Assembly: GCF_007859315.1 (NCBI RefSeq)
Contig: NZ_VOHA01000008.1
Span: 124,001 to 188,000, forward strand
From: Reyranella sp. CPCC 100927
GTDB lineage: Bacteria > Pseudomonadota > Alphaproteobacteria > Reyranellales > Reyranellaceae
Direction of reading: 5' to 3'
DNA: 64,000 bases
A program made the translations under genes and the position numbers. A model generated the notes under the pieces. It was not told the origin of the DNA, searched no databases, and was given only the letters and a program-made list of their open reading frames with translations. Every line of letters begins with the position of its first letter. Position 1 is the first letter of the stretch. This document shows positions 27,187 through 38,420 of the stretch, one piece after another.

Positions 27187-28473
27187 CTAGAGCTGCGCCC
27201 CGATGCGCAGCATGAAGATGTGGCGTGCGAAATCGGTATCGGACAGGTTCGAATTGCGCGTGGAGAACTGGTAGCTCGGCCCGATGAAGAAATTTTCAGT
27301 CGGCAGGTAGCGCACGCCGATCTCGAAGGTGATGTAGTCGTCCTTGCGGTTGAATGCACCGACGGCACCCTTGGCCTTCTTGTAATCGGCGATCGTGTAG
27401 CTGAATCCGCTGTGCACCTTGATATTGGGCCGCATATCGTAGTCGACGTTGACCCCGAAGCTGGTGGCCCAATAGCCGATATGCGTCGTTGATACGGTCT
27501 CCTCGATGGACCGTTTCACATAGGGCTTCACGAACAGCGGAACCAATGGGTTCCATGTACCGGTCAACCCGAACATCGCGCCGCGCAGATGGCCGAATCG
27601 CGAATCGTCGTAGTTCTGATCGCGGTAGCCGCCGAACACCTCGAGTTGGGTGATGCCGCCGAAGTCGAGCGTGGCGCCGCCCAGCACCTCCCACCCGTCG
27701 GAGCTGCGGCGAACCCCGCCGCTATCGACCCGGCGGCTGTAGCGACGCTGATTGAGGCCGCCCTGCACCCAGACTTCATAGCCATCCATGAACTCGTAGG
27801 CCAGTCGCAGCGACTCGGTATATTCGGATCGATCGCGATCGCGGCTGGAGATCGTGCCCAGGCCGGCGGAATCGTTGCGCAAGTAGGTATAGTCGTCGAA
27901 GCGACCGTCGAGCTTGACGCTCAGTCGATTGAACTTCTGATAGTAGCCCACGTTGGCGGTGGTCTGGTTGTACTTGCTGAGCTTGCCGAACGACGTGGCA
28001 TTGGGATCGGTGCGATCTTCGTGAAGCCGGTTGAACTGCACGCCGCCATAGACATACCAGTTGCGCTGAATATCCAGCCGGCCGTTGAAGCCAACCCGGA
28101 AATCCTGGAAATCTTCCGTGCTGTACTTGCTGTAGATGCCGAATCCCGCCGAAGCAAAGAAGTTCAGCATGTGATTGTTCCAGTTCGAACGCAACTCGAG
28201 CGAGGGCTGGATCAAGGTGACGAAGTCGTCCTTCTTGCCGCGGTCGACGCCAAAAATGTTCGTGTTGTACTGCTCGATCAGCTCAAGCACGGGAAACAGG
28301 CGAAACCCGCCCAAGGGAATCCCTCTGGGGTCATAGCTTTCGCCGGGACGGGGTTCAGGATCGCCGGGCCGTGGCTGCGGCGGCGGAGTCTGGGCCTGCC
28401 CTGTCGTCCATGTCGCGCTCACCAGCGCGGTGGCGACCAAGGCGATGACGCCAGTCCTGGCGATGTTACTCAT
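27187..28473 (-). CDS. Outer-membrane beta-barrel protein (BBP2-like putative porin)
   Basis: About 428 aa from the ATG at 28473, which has GGGGGG 6-10 nt upstream and begins a clear signal peptide (MSNIARTGVIALVATALVSA, cleavage near GQAQ). A short Pro-rich stretch follows, then alternating aromatic/polar strands throughout (NWYVYGGVQFNRLHEDR, YEVWVQGGLNQRRYSR, LEVFGGYRDQNYDD), ending with FARHIFMLRIGAQL. This matches the putative beta-barrel porin 2 group often associated with exopolysaccharide export, though no polysaccharide genes are here. Substrate unknown. The 5' leader up to about 28640 is AT-rich and likely holds the promoter. Confidence 0.8.
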   Translation of the reverse strand: MSNIARTGVIALVATALVSATWTTGQAQTPPPQPRPGDPEPRPGESYDPRGIPLGGFRLFPVLELIEQYNTNIFGVDRGKKDDFVTLIQPSLELRSNWNNHMLNFFASAGFGIYSKYSTEDFQDFRVGFNGRLDIQRNWYVYGGVQFNRLHEDRTDPNATSFGKLSKYNQTTANVGYYQKFNRLSVKLDGRFDDYTYLRNDSAGLGTISSRDRDRSEYTESLRLAYEFMDGYEVWVQGGLNQRRYSRRVDSGGVRRSSDGWEVLGGATLDFGGITQLEVFGGYRDQNYDDSRFGHLRGAMFGLTGTWNPLVPLFVKPYVKRSIEETVSTTHIGYWATSFGVNVDYDMRPNIKVHSGFSYTIADYKKAKGAVGAFNRKDDYITFEIGVRYLPTENFFIGPSYQFSTRNSNLSDTDFARHIFMLRIGAQL

Positions 28474-28697
28474 GACAAGCCCCCCGAACGCGGTAGGTGA
28501 CCCGCCATCCGTCCAGACGGCGTGCCCGAAGATCTCTGTTGAGCCGAATCTTCCCCGTAGAGACGATGAAACGCAACCGGTCACCGAGCCAAAGGAGGTT
28601 GCGATATAGTGACAAAATTGTGGTGAAAGGTCTACCAACTATTTGAATCTGCCACAGATTTACTGCCAAGCGCCTCTTCGAGCAGCGGACATGAGGC

Positions 28698-28733
28698 CAA
28701 AAAAGAAGCCCGCCGAAGCGCGTCCGGCGGGCT
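28698..28733 (-). terminator. Rho-independent terminator of clpB
   Basis: On the minus strand, a perfect 9-bp stem AGCCCGCCG/CGGCGGGCT (28733-28725 with 28715-28707) with a 9-nt loop is followed by TCTTTTTT. It starts about 23 nt after the clpB stop codon. Confidence 0.92.
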
Positions 28734-28755
28734 GAAGAGGCTGCGTAGATCCAAT

Positions 28756-31389
<2,634 letters not shown>

Positions 31390-31464
31390 TACGACACCCT
31401 TTCTCTCGTGCCCCCGTCAAGCGGCGGGCGATCGGGTGGACCCCACAATAGGCATCCAAGACCC

Positions 31465-31492
31465 ATATGGGGGCTTATCGATCTGGAGCAAG
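31465..31492 (-). promoter_or_regulatory. Sigma-32 (RpoH) type heat-shock promoter of clpB
   Basis: Reading the minus strand: CTTGCT (31492-31487), 14-nt spacer, CCCCATAT (31472-31465). This is close to the heat-shock consensus CTTGAA / CCCCATNT. It lies 76 nt upstream of the clpB ATG. Confidence 0.82.
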
Positions 31493-31556
31493 ACCCCACA
31501 GCCGACGCGGGATGGCGGTGCCGGCATGGGCGCGCTTCGCATGGCGCATGCCCAAC

Positions 31557-31583
31557 GCAAAACGGGCGGCCCAAGGCCGCCCG
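31557..31583 (-). terminator. Rho-independent terminator after the DUF4167 gene
   Basis: Minus strand: 9-bp perfect stem CGGGCGGCC/GGCCGCCCG (31563-31571 and 31575-31583) with a 3-nt loop, followed by TTTTGC. It lies 25 nt after the stop of the DUF4167 gene and separates it from clpB. Confidence 0.85.
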
Positions 31584-31608
31584 CGTGCTTTCGCCATGCT
31601 CGGCGCAG

Positions 31609-32661
31609 TTACGTGCCGTTGCCGGTACCGCCAGAACCGCTGCCGGAGCCGCCACCCAGCAGATCAGGCTGGTCCTGTTGCGCCGGATCAACGCCATTCT
31701 GGCCGCGCGGACCGCCACGGAAGCGGCGGAAATGGGGGTGCCGGGGACGGAAGGGACGACCATCCCGCGTGGTGCGGTTGTCCGCCGCAGCGCCCTCGGC
31801 GGCGGGAGACTCCTGGGCCGCTTCCGATACCTCGACAACGGCAGCTTCGCTGGGCGCCGGCTCGTTTTCCGCGACCGGTTCCGGCCGAACCTCGGCCGCT
31901 GACGCCCTCTCGTGGCGCTCTGGGCGATCTTGACGCTCCGGACGATCTTGACGCTCTGGGCGATCTTGGCGCTCCGGACGATCTTGACGCTCTGGGCGAT
32001 CTTGGCGCTCCGGACGATCCTGGCGGTCCTGGTAACGCTGCTCGGCCCGGGTCACGAAATCCCGTCGACCGCGCTGCCCATAACCATCTTCGTCGCGGCG
32101 GTCCTGCCGACGGCCTTCATATCCCCGGCCATCGCCGCCGCGGTTGTCGCCGCCGCGGCCATCGCCACCACGGTTATCCTCCCGCCCGCGGTAGCGGTCT
32201 TCGCCGTTGTAGCCATTGTCGCGCGACGGCTGGTAATCCTCGCCGCCGCCATACGCCGCGCCGCCCTGCTGCGAATAGTCGACCGAAGGTTGCGGCCCGT
32301 CAGAGGGATCGGAACCGCCGCTCATCCCATCAGCACCGCCTTCGCCACCGGCTGCAGCGGATTCGTCACCGCCTTCCGCGTCCTCCCACGGCTGTGGGTA
32401 CCGCGGTTGCACAAAACCACCCTGCGCCTGGATGATCCGAAAGTAGTGCTCGGCGTGCTGATAGTAGGCTTCCGCCATCACCCGGTCGCCCGACGTTGCC
32501 GCCTCGCGCGCCAGTGCCTGGTACTTCTCGAAAATCTGGTGGGCTGTTCCCCGGACCCGTACGTCTGGGCCGTTGCTATCGTAGCTCTGGTTGCGGTTGG
32601 GAAACTTATTGGGTTTCCCGCCGTTGCGGCCGCGTTGCCGCCGCTGATGGTTGGGTCGCAT
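31609..32661 (-). CDS. DUF4167 domain protein, RNA-binding-like and highly charged
   Basis: 350 aa. The N-terminal about 85 residues are the DUF4167 domain: basic RRQRGRNGGK, then VRVRGTAHQIFEKYQALAREA and GDRVMAEAYYQHAEHYFRII. The rest is low-complexity: Gly/Asp/Arg-rich (GRGGDNRGGDGRGY), a perfect RQDRPE-type hexapeptide run, an acidic Ala/Glu part, and a basic end (RPRHPHFRRFRGGPRGQNG). The composition suggests nucleic-acid binding, but function is unknown. The gene follows prmC and precedes clpB, a common alphaproteobacterial order. It ends at its own terminator. Confidence 0.88.
   Translation of the reverse strand: MRPNHQRRQRGRNGGKPNKFPNRNQSYDSNGPDVRVRGTAHQIFEKYQALAREAATSGDRVMAEAYYQHAEHYFRIIQAQGGFVQPRYPQPWEDAEGGDESAAAGGEGGADGMSGGSDPSDGPQPSVDYSQQGGAAYGGGEDYQPSRDNGYNGEDRYRGREDNRGGDGRGGDNRGGDGRGYEGRRQDRRDEDGYGQRGRRDFVTRAEQRYQDRQDRPERQDRPERQDRPERQDRPERQDRPERQDRPERHERASAAEVRPEPVAENEPAPSEAAVVEVSEAAQESPAAEGAAADNRTTRDGRPFRPRHPHFRRFRGGPRGQNGVDPAQQDQPDLLGGGSGSGSGGTGNGT
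31916..32023. repeat. 18-bp tandem repeat (6 copies; 36-bp dimer x3) inside the DUF4167 gene
   Basis: Two alternating 18-bp units, CGCTCTGGGCGATCTTGR and CGCTCCGGACGATCYTGR, make three 36-bp dimers that differ by only single bases. They encode the RQDRPE-type hexapeptide, so copy-number change keeps the frame. It is a probable variable-number repeat. Confidence 0.92.
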
Positions 32662-32911
32662 TCAATCTGCCGATCGTCGGCCGTGACAGGCGCTCATCAT
32701 CCGACATCTGTCTCCGCCCGCTATCACAGGCCCCGTCACGGACATCAGGGAGGGGGTTCAACGCGCCAGCCAATTGAGCCGGCCTTCACCCTTGTCGGAT
32801 AGCGCAACCTATAGCGTTCCCAAGTAGTTGCCAACCGAATTCTCCGGAGAAAACCCTGGATAACGCTTATCGGTCAAATTTCAAGGTAGTCCGTCTCTAT
32901 ACAAGACCCAC

Positions 32912-33769
32912 TTAGCCCGGGCTCGACCGTCGGGCAAGAATAGCGCGAGGAATACCGGCCAGGTCATTGTGGGTGCTGACGTCGATAAAGCCCGCGGCAC
33001 GAATGAGCCGGGCGACTACCGCCGCCTGTCCTTTGCCGACTTCCAGCGCCACGATGCCACCAGGCCGAACGAGGTAGCCAAGCTGGCCGGCCAGCCGACG
33101 GTAGCAGTCCAGCCCATCAGCGCCGCCATCCAAAGCCAGCCAAGGCTCATGTTCCGATACTTCCGGATCCAGGGTCTCGATATCGTCGCTGGGCACGTAG
33201 GGCGGATTCGACACCACGATATCGAACACCTCCTCGATACCGTCCCCCCAGTCGCCGGCCCTCAGCTCGGCCCGCCCGGCCAGGTCCAGTGCCCGCGCAT
33301 TCTGACGCGCCACCACCAATGCCCGGGCGCTGCGATCGATGCCGACGCCGCTGGCCTGTGGCAACTCGTGAAGCAACGACAGGAGCAGACAGCCCGATCC
33401 CACCCCCAGATCGAGAAGCCGTAGCTTGGCGGCGCGATCCGGCAGCGCGCGCATCACAGCCTCGACCAGAGTCTCGCTATCCGGCCGCGGTGTCAGCACG
33501 TCCGACGTGACCTTGAAGCGCAAGCTCCAGAACTCGCGCCAGCCCAGGACATGGGACATCGGCTCACGCGCCAACCGGCGCGCCGCCAGCCGTTCGACCC
33601 GGGCCACGACGCCGGACTCAAGCGGCGTATCACGTTCGGCGACAATCTTCTCCAGCGTCCAGTCGGCCGCCTCCCCCAGCAACAGGCGTGCCTCCAGCCG
33701 GCCTTCGGTGATGCCGACATCTTCCAGCCGCCGCGCGACCGACTGCACCAGTTCTGCGACCGTAACCAT
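32912..33769 (-). CDS. prmC: Peptide chain release factor N5-glutamine methyltransferase PrmC
   Basis: 285 aa. SAM-binding motif LLDLGVGSGCL (about 118-128) and the catalytic NPPYVPSDD motif (Asn188-Tyr191) that positions the glutamine of the GGQ loop of release factors. The N-terminal helical domain (about 1-85) matches PrmC/HemK. Its substrate PrfA is encoded upstream on the same strand, but separated by two inserted genes (TSUP exporter and an ATC-hydrolase-family gene). There is a 148-nt gap on the upstream side and a 250-nt gap, probably with a promoter, before the DUF4167 gene. Confidence 0.96.
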   Translation of the reverse strand: MVTVAELVQSVARRLEDVGITEGRLEARLLLGEAADWTLEKIVAERDTPLESGVVARVERLAARRLAREPMSHVLGWREFWSLRFKVTSDVLTPRPDSETLVEAVMRALPDRAAKLRLLDLGVGSGCLLLSLLHELPQASGVGIDRSARALVVARQNARALDLAGRAELRAGDWGDGIEEVFDIVVSNPPYVPSDDIETLDPEVSEHEPWLALDGGADGLDCYRRLAGQLGYLVRPGGIVALEVGKGQAAVVARLIRAAGFIDVSTHNDLAGIPRAILARRSSPG

Positions 33770-33917
33770 TGGCTTGATCTACCCCCGCCTCAAGCTGGCG
33801 ATCCGGCCGACGCGACGCAAGGTTTTTGCCGCACGCGACTCGCGGGATGAAACGGCGATCTCATGCCGTCGCTCCATGGCGGTACTCCCGACCGTACGCG
33901 CGGCAACTGGGAAGGGA

Positions 33918-34412
33918 TCAGCTCTTGCCATCCTCCGTCATCCGGTACCGGAAGTCGCAATGACTGGCGCCTTGCATGATGGTCTGGCTGCGATCCATCT
34001 TGATCCGGGGATCATAGCCCTCGATGAACGTCCCATCGCGGTTGCACGACAGCAGATGGCCGATCTCTCCCAGACCCATGGCACGGTACATCTCGGCGTA
34101 ACGACAGCGTGTCACGTTGAATGCCAGCGTGGCGTCGTCCTGCGCCACGGGTTCGATGCGCAGCGCATCGCCTTGCGTCCACAGCGGCTGGATGGCGGCA
34201 AAGCTGGCGATCGATGTCCCAGCAGGTGCCTGGGCGGCGAACTGCCGGCCCGCCTCGACGGCCGCCTTCTTGACGGCGCGCTCGATGACCCCCCGGGCGG
34301 CAGCCTCGCCAAAGGCCGCCTTCATCTCCTCGTAGATCGGCTTGATGATCTCCGCCTCGATCCGGCGACGCTCGAGGATACCCATCGGCTGCGCCGAGGC
34401 CGGTTCACTCAT
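33918..34412 (-). CDS. L-2-amino-thiazoline-4-carboxylate (ATC) hydrolase family protein
   Basis: 164 aa. The family is recognised from three conserved blocks: NVTRCRYAEMYRAMGL (Cys103), LSCNRDGTFIEGYDP (Cys123, Asp126) and QGASHCDFRYR (Cys152, Asp153). Characterised members open the thiazoline ring of ATC to N-carbamoyl-cysteine, but most homologues have unknown substrates. The length matches the family, with no signal peptide. It is flanked by 148- and 135-nt gaps, so it may have its own promoter. Its neighbour encodes a TSUP exporter, a family linked to sulfur compounds. Confidence 0.75.
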   Translation of the reverse strand: MSEPASAQPMGILERRRIEAEIIKPIYEEMKAAFGEAAARGVIERAVKKAAVEAGRQFAAQAPAGTSIASFAAIQPLWTQGDALRIEPVAQDDATLAFNVTRCRYAEMYRAMGLGEIGHLLSCNRDGTFIEGYDPRIKMDRSQTIMQGASHCDFRYRMTEDGKS

Positions 34413-34547
34413 GGCAAGTCCCTCACGCGATCCACTGACGATTCCGGGGACCTTATCGCTTGCCGCCCCCGCCTACCACCATCGCCTCAGGATCTGCTGA
34501 GCCTTGAAATGACACCCGCATGACGCCAACGGCTGCCGGACAGGGAG

Positions 34548-35279
34548 TCAACGCAGCAGCAGCCGCACGCCGGCAAAACCCAGGATCAAGGCGAGCATGT
34601 AACGCGTCAGGCGATTGGACATCCACTGCGTGGCGATGGCACTGCCCATCATGGCACCGATCAGGGCCGCCACGGCATACACGGTGATCTCCGGCGCGGT
34701 CCGTTGGCCTGCAATGGACACACCGACAAAACCGACCACGGAGTTCGCGAGAATGTACGGCGCCGCCAGGCCGGCGGCCTGTCGAGGCGAGGTCCAGCCC
34801 AATGCGATCACCAGTGGCGCCAGGAAGGCACCGCCGCCGATGCCGGTGAGGCCGGCAAGGAAGCCCGTGACAGCGCCCGCGAGCAGTGCGGGGCCGATAT
34901 CGACCGGTCGCCCGATGGCATCATCGGCGTTACGCTTGATGACCATCAGTGCGGCGGCTGCCAGCAGCAGCACGCCCGTCAGGACAAGGTAGAGGCTGTC
35001 TTCGAGAACGATCAGGCCGCCGGCGAATGCAGCCGGCAAGGCTGATGCCAGGAAGCGGGCCAGCAGAGGCCAGTCGATCGCGCCGCGACGGTGCAGCCAG
35101 ATCGTCGCATAGCCGGCAGCAACGATGTTGAGCAGCAGTGCCGTGGGCCGCATCTGTTCGGCAGGAAATCCGGCCAGCGCCATCGCTGCCAGGAATGCCG
35201 TGCCCCCGGCCTGTCCCGCCGTGGCGTAGAGCAGAGCAATCGCGGCAATGATGACGGCCAGTGACGACTGGTCGTTCAT
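34548..35279 (-). CDS. TSUP (TauE/SafE) family membrane permease
   Basis: 243 aa, hydrophobic throughout with about eight predicted helices. Two TauE/SafE repeat signatures are visible: GQAGGTAFLAAMALAGFPAEQMRPTALLLNI near the N-terminus and LAGLTGIGGGAFLAPLVIALGWTSPRQAAGLAAP in the second half. The family exports or imports sulfite, sulfoacetate and other organosulfur or organic anions; the substrate here is unknown. The gene starts 12 nt after the prfA stop, so it is probably cotranscribed with hisS-prfA. Confidence 0.88.
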   Translation of the reverse strand: MNDQSSLAVIIAAIALLYATAGQAGGTAFLAAMALAGFPAEQMRPTALLLNIVAAGYATIWLHRRGAIDWPLLARFLASALPAAFAGGLIVLEDSLYLVLTGVLLLAAAALMVIKRNADDAIGRPVDIGPALLAGAVTGFLAGLTGIGGGAFLAPLVIALGWTSPRQAAGLAAPYILANSVVGFVGVSIAGQRTAPEITVYAVAALIGAMMGSAIATQWMSNRLTRYMLALILGFAGVRLLLR

Positions 35280-35291
35280 CGCAACGGCCCG

Positions 35292-36368
35292 TCAGGCCTC
35301 GACCTCGGCAAGACGCGCCGCCTCATCGTCGGCGGTCAGCGCCTCGACAATCTTGTCGAGCGATGATCCATCCATGACCTTGTCGAGTTCGTACAGCGTC
35401 AGGTTGATGCGATGATCGGTACAGCGTCCCTGGGGAAAGTTGTAGGTGCGGATGCGCTCGCTGCGATCGCCGCTGCCGACCTGCCCGCGGCGCGAGGCGG
35501 CACGCTCGGCATCGAGCCGCTGGCGCTCGGCTTCGTAGAGCCGCGCCCGCAGGATCTTCATCGCCTTGGCCTTGTTCTTGTGCTGGCTCTTCTCGTCCTG
35601 CTGGCTGACGACGATGCCCGTGGGCAGATGCGTGATGCGCACGGCGCTGTCGGTAGTATTGACGGACTGGCCACCCGGACCCGATGAGCGGAAGACGTCG
35701 ATGCGCAAATCCTTCTCGTCGACCTTGATATCGACCTCTTCGGCTTCCGGCAGCACCGCGACAGTGGCTGCCGACGTGTGGATCCGGCCCTGCGCTTCGG
35801 TCGCCGGCACCCGCTGGACGCGGTGCACGCCCGACTCGAACTTCAGCCGCGCGAAGACGTCCTTGCCGGTGATTTCCGCAACTGCCTCGCGATAGCCACC
35901 CAGGCCCGTCTCGGAGATTTCCATGATCTCGAACTTCCAGCCACGATGGCCGGCATAGCGCTGGTACATGCGGAACAGGTCGGCCGCGAACAAGGCTGCC
36001 TCCTCGCCGCCGGTGCCGGCGCGCACTTCCAGGATGGCGTTCTTCGAGTCGGCCTCATCACGCGGCAGCAACATGAGGCGCACCTGCCGATCGAGCACCG
36101 GCACCTGCTCCTTCAAGGCCGAGAACTCTTCTTCGGCCATCGACTTCATGTCCTTGTCGACGGCGGGATCGGCGATCATCGCCGCAAGATCGGAAGCCTC
36201 CTTTTGCGCCTTGCGCAACGCGCCGACGGCGTCGACCAGCGGCGTCAGATCGGCGTACTCCTTCGATACCTGGCCGAACCTGGCCGAATCCAGGGTGCCG
36301 GCTGACAGCATCGCCTGCAGCTCCGCGTGGCGATGGACCACCTGATCGAGTTTGGTGTCGAGCGACAT
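35292..36368 (-). CDS. prfA: Peptide chain release factor 1
   Basis: 358 aa, standard RF1 length. The stop-codon recognition tripeptide PAT (188-190) identifies RF1 (reads UAA/UAG), and the GGQ catalytic loop lies at 232-234 in [17 protein letters not shown]. It also has the AGTGGEEA segment of domain 2. It releases the nascent chain on the ribosome and is methylated by PrmC. It starts 17 nt after the hisS stop. Confidence 0.98.
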   Translation of the reverse strand: MSLDTKLDQVVHRHAELQAMLSAGTLDSARFGQVSKEYADLTPLVDAVGALRKAQKEASDLAAMIADPAVDKDMKSMAEEEFSALKEQVPVLDRQVRLMLLPRDEADSKNAILEVRAGTGGEEAALFAADLFRMYQRYAGHRGWKFEIMEISETGLGGYREAVAEITGKDVFARLKFESGVHRVQRVPATEAQGRIHTSAATVAVLPEAEEVDIKVDEKDLRIDVFRSSGPGGQSVNTTDSAVRITHLPTGIVVSQQDEKSQHKNKAKAMKILRARLYEAERQRLDAERAASRRGQVGSGDRSERIRTYNFPQGRCTDHRINLTLYELDKVMDGSSLDKIVEALTADDEAARLAEVEA

Positions 36369-36385
36369 GGCGCTAGTCCTTCACC

Positions 36386-37729
36386 TCAGCGCGTGTCGTC
36401 GTCTTCGTCATCGTCCGCGCCGACAAGACTCATCAACTCGTCCAGGGCATGGTCGCCCAGCGCGTCGACCACTTCATCGAAAGGCACTTCTTCCTGGGTC
36501 CCGGCATCGAGATCCTTGAGGGCCACGACGCCCTTGGCCAGTTCGCTGTCGCCGATGATCAGGGCATGGGAGGCGTTGAGCTTGTTGGCGCGTTGCAGCC
36601 GGCGTTTCATGTTGCCGCGATAGGCCAACTCGACCGGAACATCCGCCCGTCGCAGGTCGCGCGCCAGCGCCAGCGCGCGCTGCTCGGCCGCCGTGCCCAT
36701 GGGGACGATCGCCACGGGCCGTTCCAATGCCGGCGGTTCCTTTTCCAGTTTCTGGACCAACGTGACCAGTCGGTCGATCCCGCCGGCCCAGCCGATGCCC
36801 GCCGTCGGCGGGCCACCCAACAGTTCGATGAGGCCATCGTAGCGGCCGCCACCGATCACGGTGCCTTGCGCACCCAGCAGGCTCGTGACGAACTCGAAGG
36901 CGGTGTGTGTGTAGTAGTCCAGCCCGCGCACCAACGCCGGATCGACCTCGTAGGCGATGCCGGAAGCATCGAGACCGGCGCGCACGGCGTCAAAAAACGA
37001 TCGCGAGGCCTCGTTGAGGTGCTCGGCGAACGACGGCGCGTTGGCATTGACCGCCTTGTCACCCTCGTCCTTGCTGTCGAGGATGCGCAGCGGATTGCGC
37101 TCCAGGCGGTCCAGCGACTCTTTGGACAACTTGGATTGATGGCCGCGATAATAGCCGACCAGGACCTCGCGGTAGGCCGCGCGGCTGGCGGGATCGCCCA
37201 GCGAGTTCAGTTTGAGGACGCAGTGCGGCAGGATGCCCAGCCGGTCGAGGATATCGGCGGCGACGCTGATCACCTCGACATCGCACTCGGGCTCGGGTGC
37301 GCCCAACACCTCGATATCGATCTGGTGAAACTGCCGATAGCGGCCCGCCTGAGGTCGCTCGTAGCGGAACATCGGGCCATGCGCGAACAGCTTCAGCGGC
37401 AGCTGCTGGCGCAGTTCGCCGTTGGAAATGAAGGCACGACAGATCCCGGCGGTGTATTCCGGCCGCAAGGTCAGGCTCTGCCGGTCCTCCTCCTCATCAC
37501 CCCGGCTCAGGAACGAGTACATCTCCTTGGAGACGACATCGGTCGTCTCGCCGATGCCGCGCGCGAAGAGGTCGGTGAATTCGAAGATCGGCGTCGACAT
37601 CTCCTGGTAGCCGTACAGCCGCGCCACATCGCGCGCGGTGTCGACGACATGCGCGAAGCGCGGGAACTCGTCCGGCAGGATGTCGCGGGTACCACGCGCG
37701 GGCTGAAGTCTGGACACGAAACTCTCCAT
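36386..37729 (-). CDS. hisS: Histidyl-tRNA synthetase
   Basis: 447 aa, class II aminoacyl-tRNA synthetase. Motif 2 is FRYERPQAGRYRQFHQID, the histidine-binding LVRGLDYYTHTAFEF is present, and motif 3 is GIGWAGGIDRL. The C-terminal anticodon-binding domain (about 335-430) is followed by a short Asp-rich tail (ADDDEDDDTR). The annotated ATG is at 37729, but the GTG at 37717 has GGAGAG just upstream and would remove only four residues. It leads the minus-strand hisS-prfA-TSUP group and is divergent from padR. Confidence 0.97.
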   Translation of the reverse strand: MESFVSRLQPARGTRDILPDEFPRFAHVVDTARDVARLYGYQEMSTPIFEFTDLFARGIGETTDVVSKEMYSFLSRGDEEEDRQSLTLRPEYTAGICRAFISNGELRQQLPLKLFAHGPMFRYERPQAGRYRQFHQIDIEVLGAPEPECDVEVISVAADILDRLGILPHCVLKLNSLGDPASRAAYREVLVGYYRGHQSKLSKESLDRLERNPLRILDSKDEGDKAVNANAPSFAEHLNEASRSFFDAVRAGLDASGIAYEVDPALVRGLDYYTHTAFEFVTSLLGAQGTVIGGGRYDGLIELLGGPPTAGIGWAGGIDRLVTLVQKLEKEPPALERPVAIVPMGTAAEQRALALARDLRRADVPVELAYRGNMKRRLQRANKLNASHALIIGDSELAKGVVALKDLDAGTQEEVPFDEVVDALGDHALDELMSLVGADDDEDDDTR

Positions 37730-37794
37730 CGCTACGCGGCGTTCTTATCGCCCCCGATGGGCCGTGAACAGCCCGTTTGTCGAGGGCTCTGCCA

Positions 37795-37832
37795 CATGTG
37801 GCATATATGATCTTGCGCATATATATCACATG
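37795..37832. promoter_or_regulatory. Candidate PadR operator, 38-bp palindrome
   Basis: Arms CATGTGGCATATAT (37795-37808) and ATATATATCACATG (37819-37832) match as an inverted repeat at 12 of 14 positions around a 10-nt spacer. The outer ATGT...ACAT fits the half-sites described for PadR regulators. It ends 15 nt before the padR ATG, suggesting autoregulation, and lies between divergent padR and hisS. Confidence 0.65.
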
Positions 37833-37847
37833 TATTATATGGACATC

Positions 37848-38420
37848 ATGTCGCTGCGGGCCGCCATCCTCGGGTTTCTGTCCATCGAGCCGACCAGCGG
37901 CTATACGCTGAAGCAGCGCTTCGACGGCTCGGTGCGCTCGTTCTGGTCGGCGACGCAAAGCCAGATCTACCGCGAACTGCATGCCCTGCAGGCCGAGGCG
38001 CTGGTCAGCGTCGAGACGGTACCCAGTGACGGCAAGCCGGATCGCAAGATCTACTCGCTCACGCCGCGCGGCCGCGAGGCCCTGGCGCGCTGGCTGGAAG
38101 AACCGCTCGATCCGCTCGTTTTGCGCCATCCGTTGCTGCTGAAGGTGGTCTTCGCCGCCCGCCTGCCGCCCGAGCGGCTCGATGGCATCCTCGCCCACTA
38201 CGCCGATGGCATCACCGCGACACGCGCCGAGTATGCCGCCCGTCTCGACGACGAGCAGATCTTCTCGCTCACCCGATCGTCCCGCGAGCGCGACATCTGG
38301 AGCGTGGCGATCGAACACGGCATCGCCTGGTGTGACATGGAACTGGCCTGGATCACCCAGGCGCGCGAGCGCCTGGGCCGCCGACCCGGAGGCAAGCGAT
38401 GGAACCGAAAGACAAAGTGA
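37848..38420 (+). CDS. PadR-family transcriptional regulator
   Basis: About 190 aa from the ATG at 37848; the longer frame from 37764 would translate through the operator palindrome. N-terminal winged helix: MSLRAAILGFLSIEPTSGYTLKQRFDGSVRSFW ... SQIYRELHALQAEALVSVE ... RKIYSLTPRGREALARWL. The C-terminal part (about 95-185) has the Vir-type helical dimerisation region. Such repressors usually respond to phenolic acids or drugs and control a neighbouring gene. The ORF overlaps the following SDR gene by 22 nt, so that gene is the likely target. No Shine-Dalgarno is obvious. Confidence 0.9.
   Translation: MSLRAAILGFLSIEPTSGYTLKQRFDGSVRSFWSATQSQIYRELHALQAEALVSVETVPSDGKPDRKIYSLTPRGREALARWLEEPLDPLVLRHPLLLKVVFAARLPPERLDGILAHYADGITATRAEYAARLDDEQIFSLTRSSRERDIWSVAIEHGIAWCDMELAWITQARERLGRRPGGKRWNRKTK

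Noticed and set aside
31916-32023. CRISPR-like array
   Set aside because: Contiguous 18-bp coding repeats with no unique spacers, inside an intact gene.
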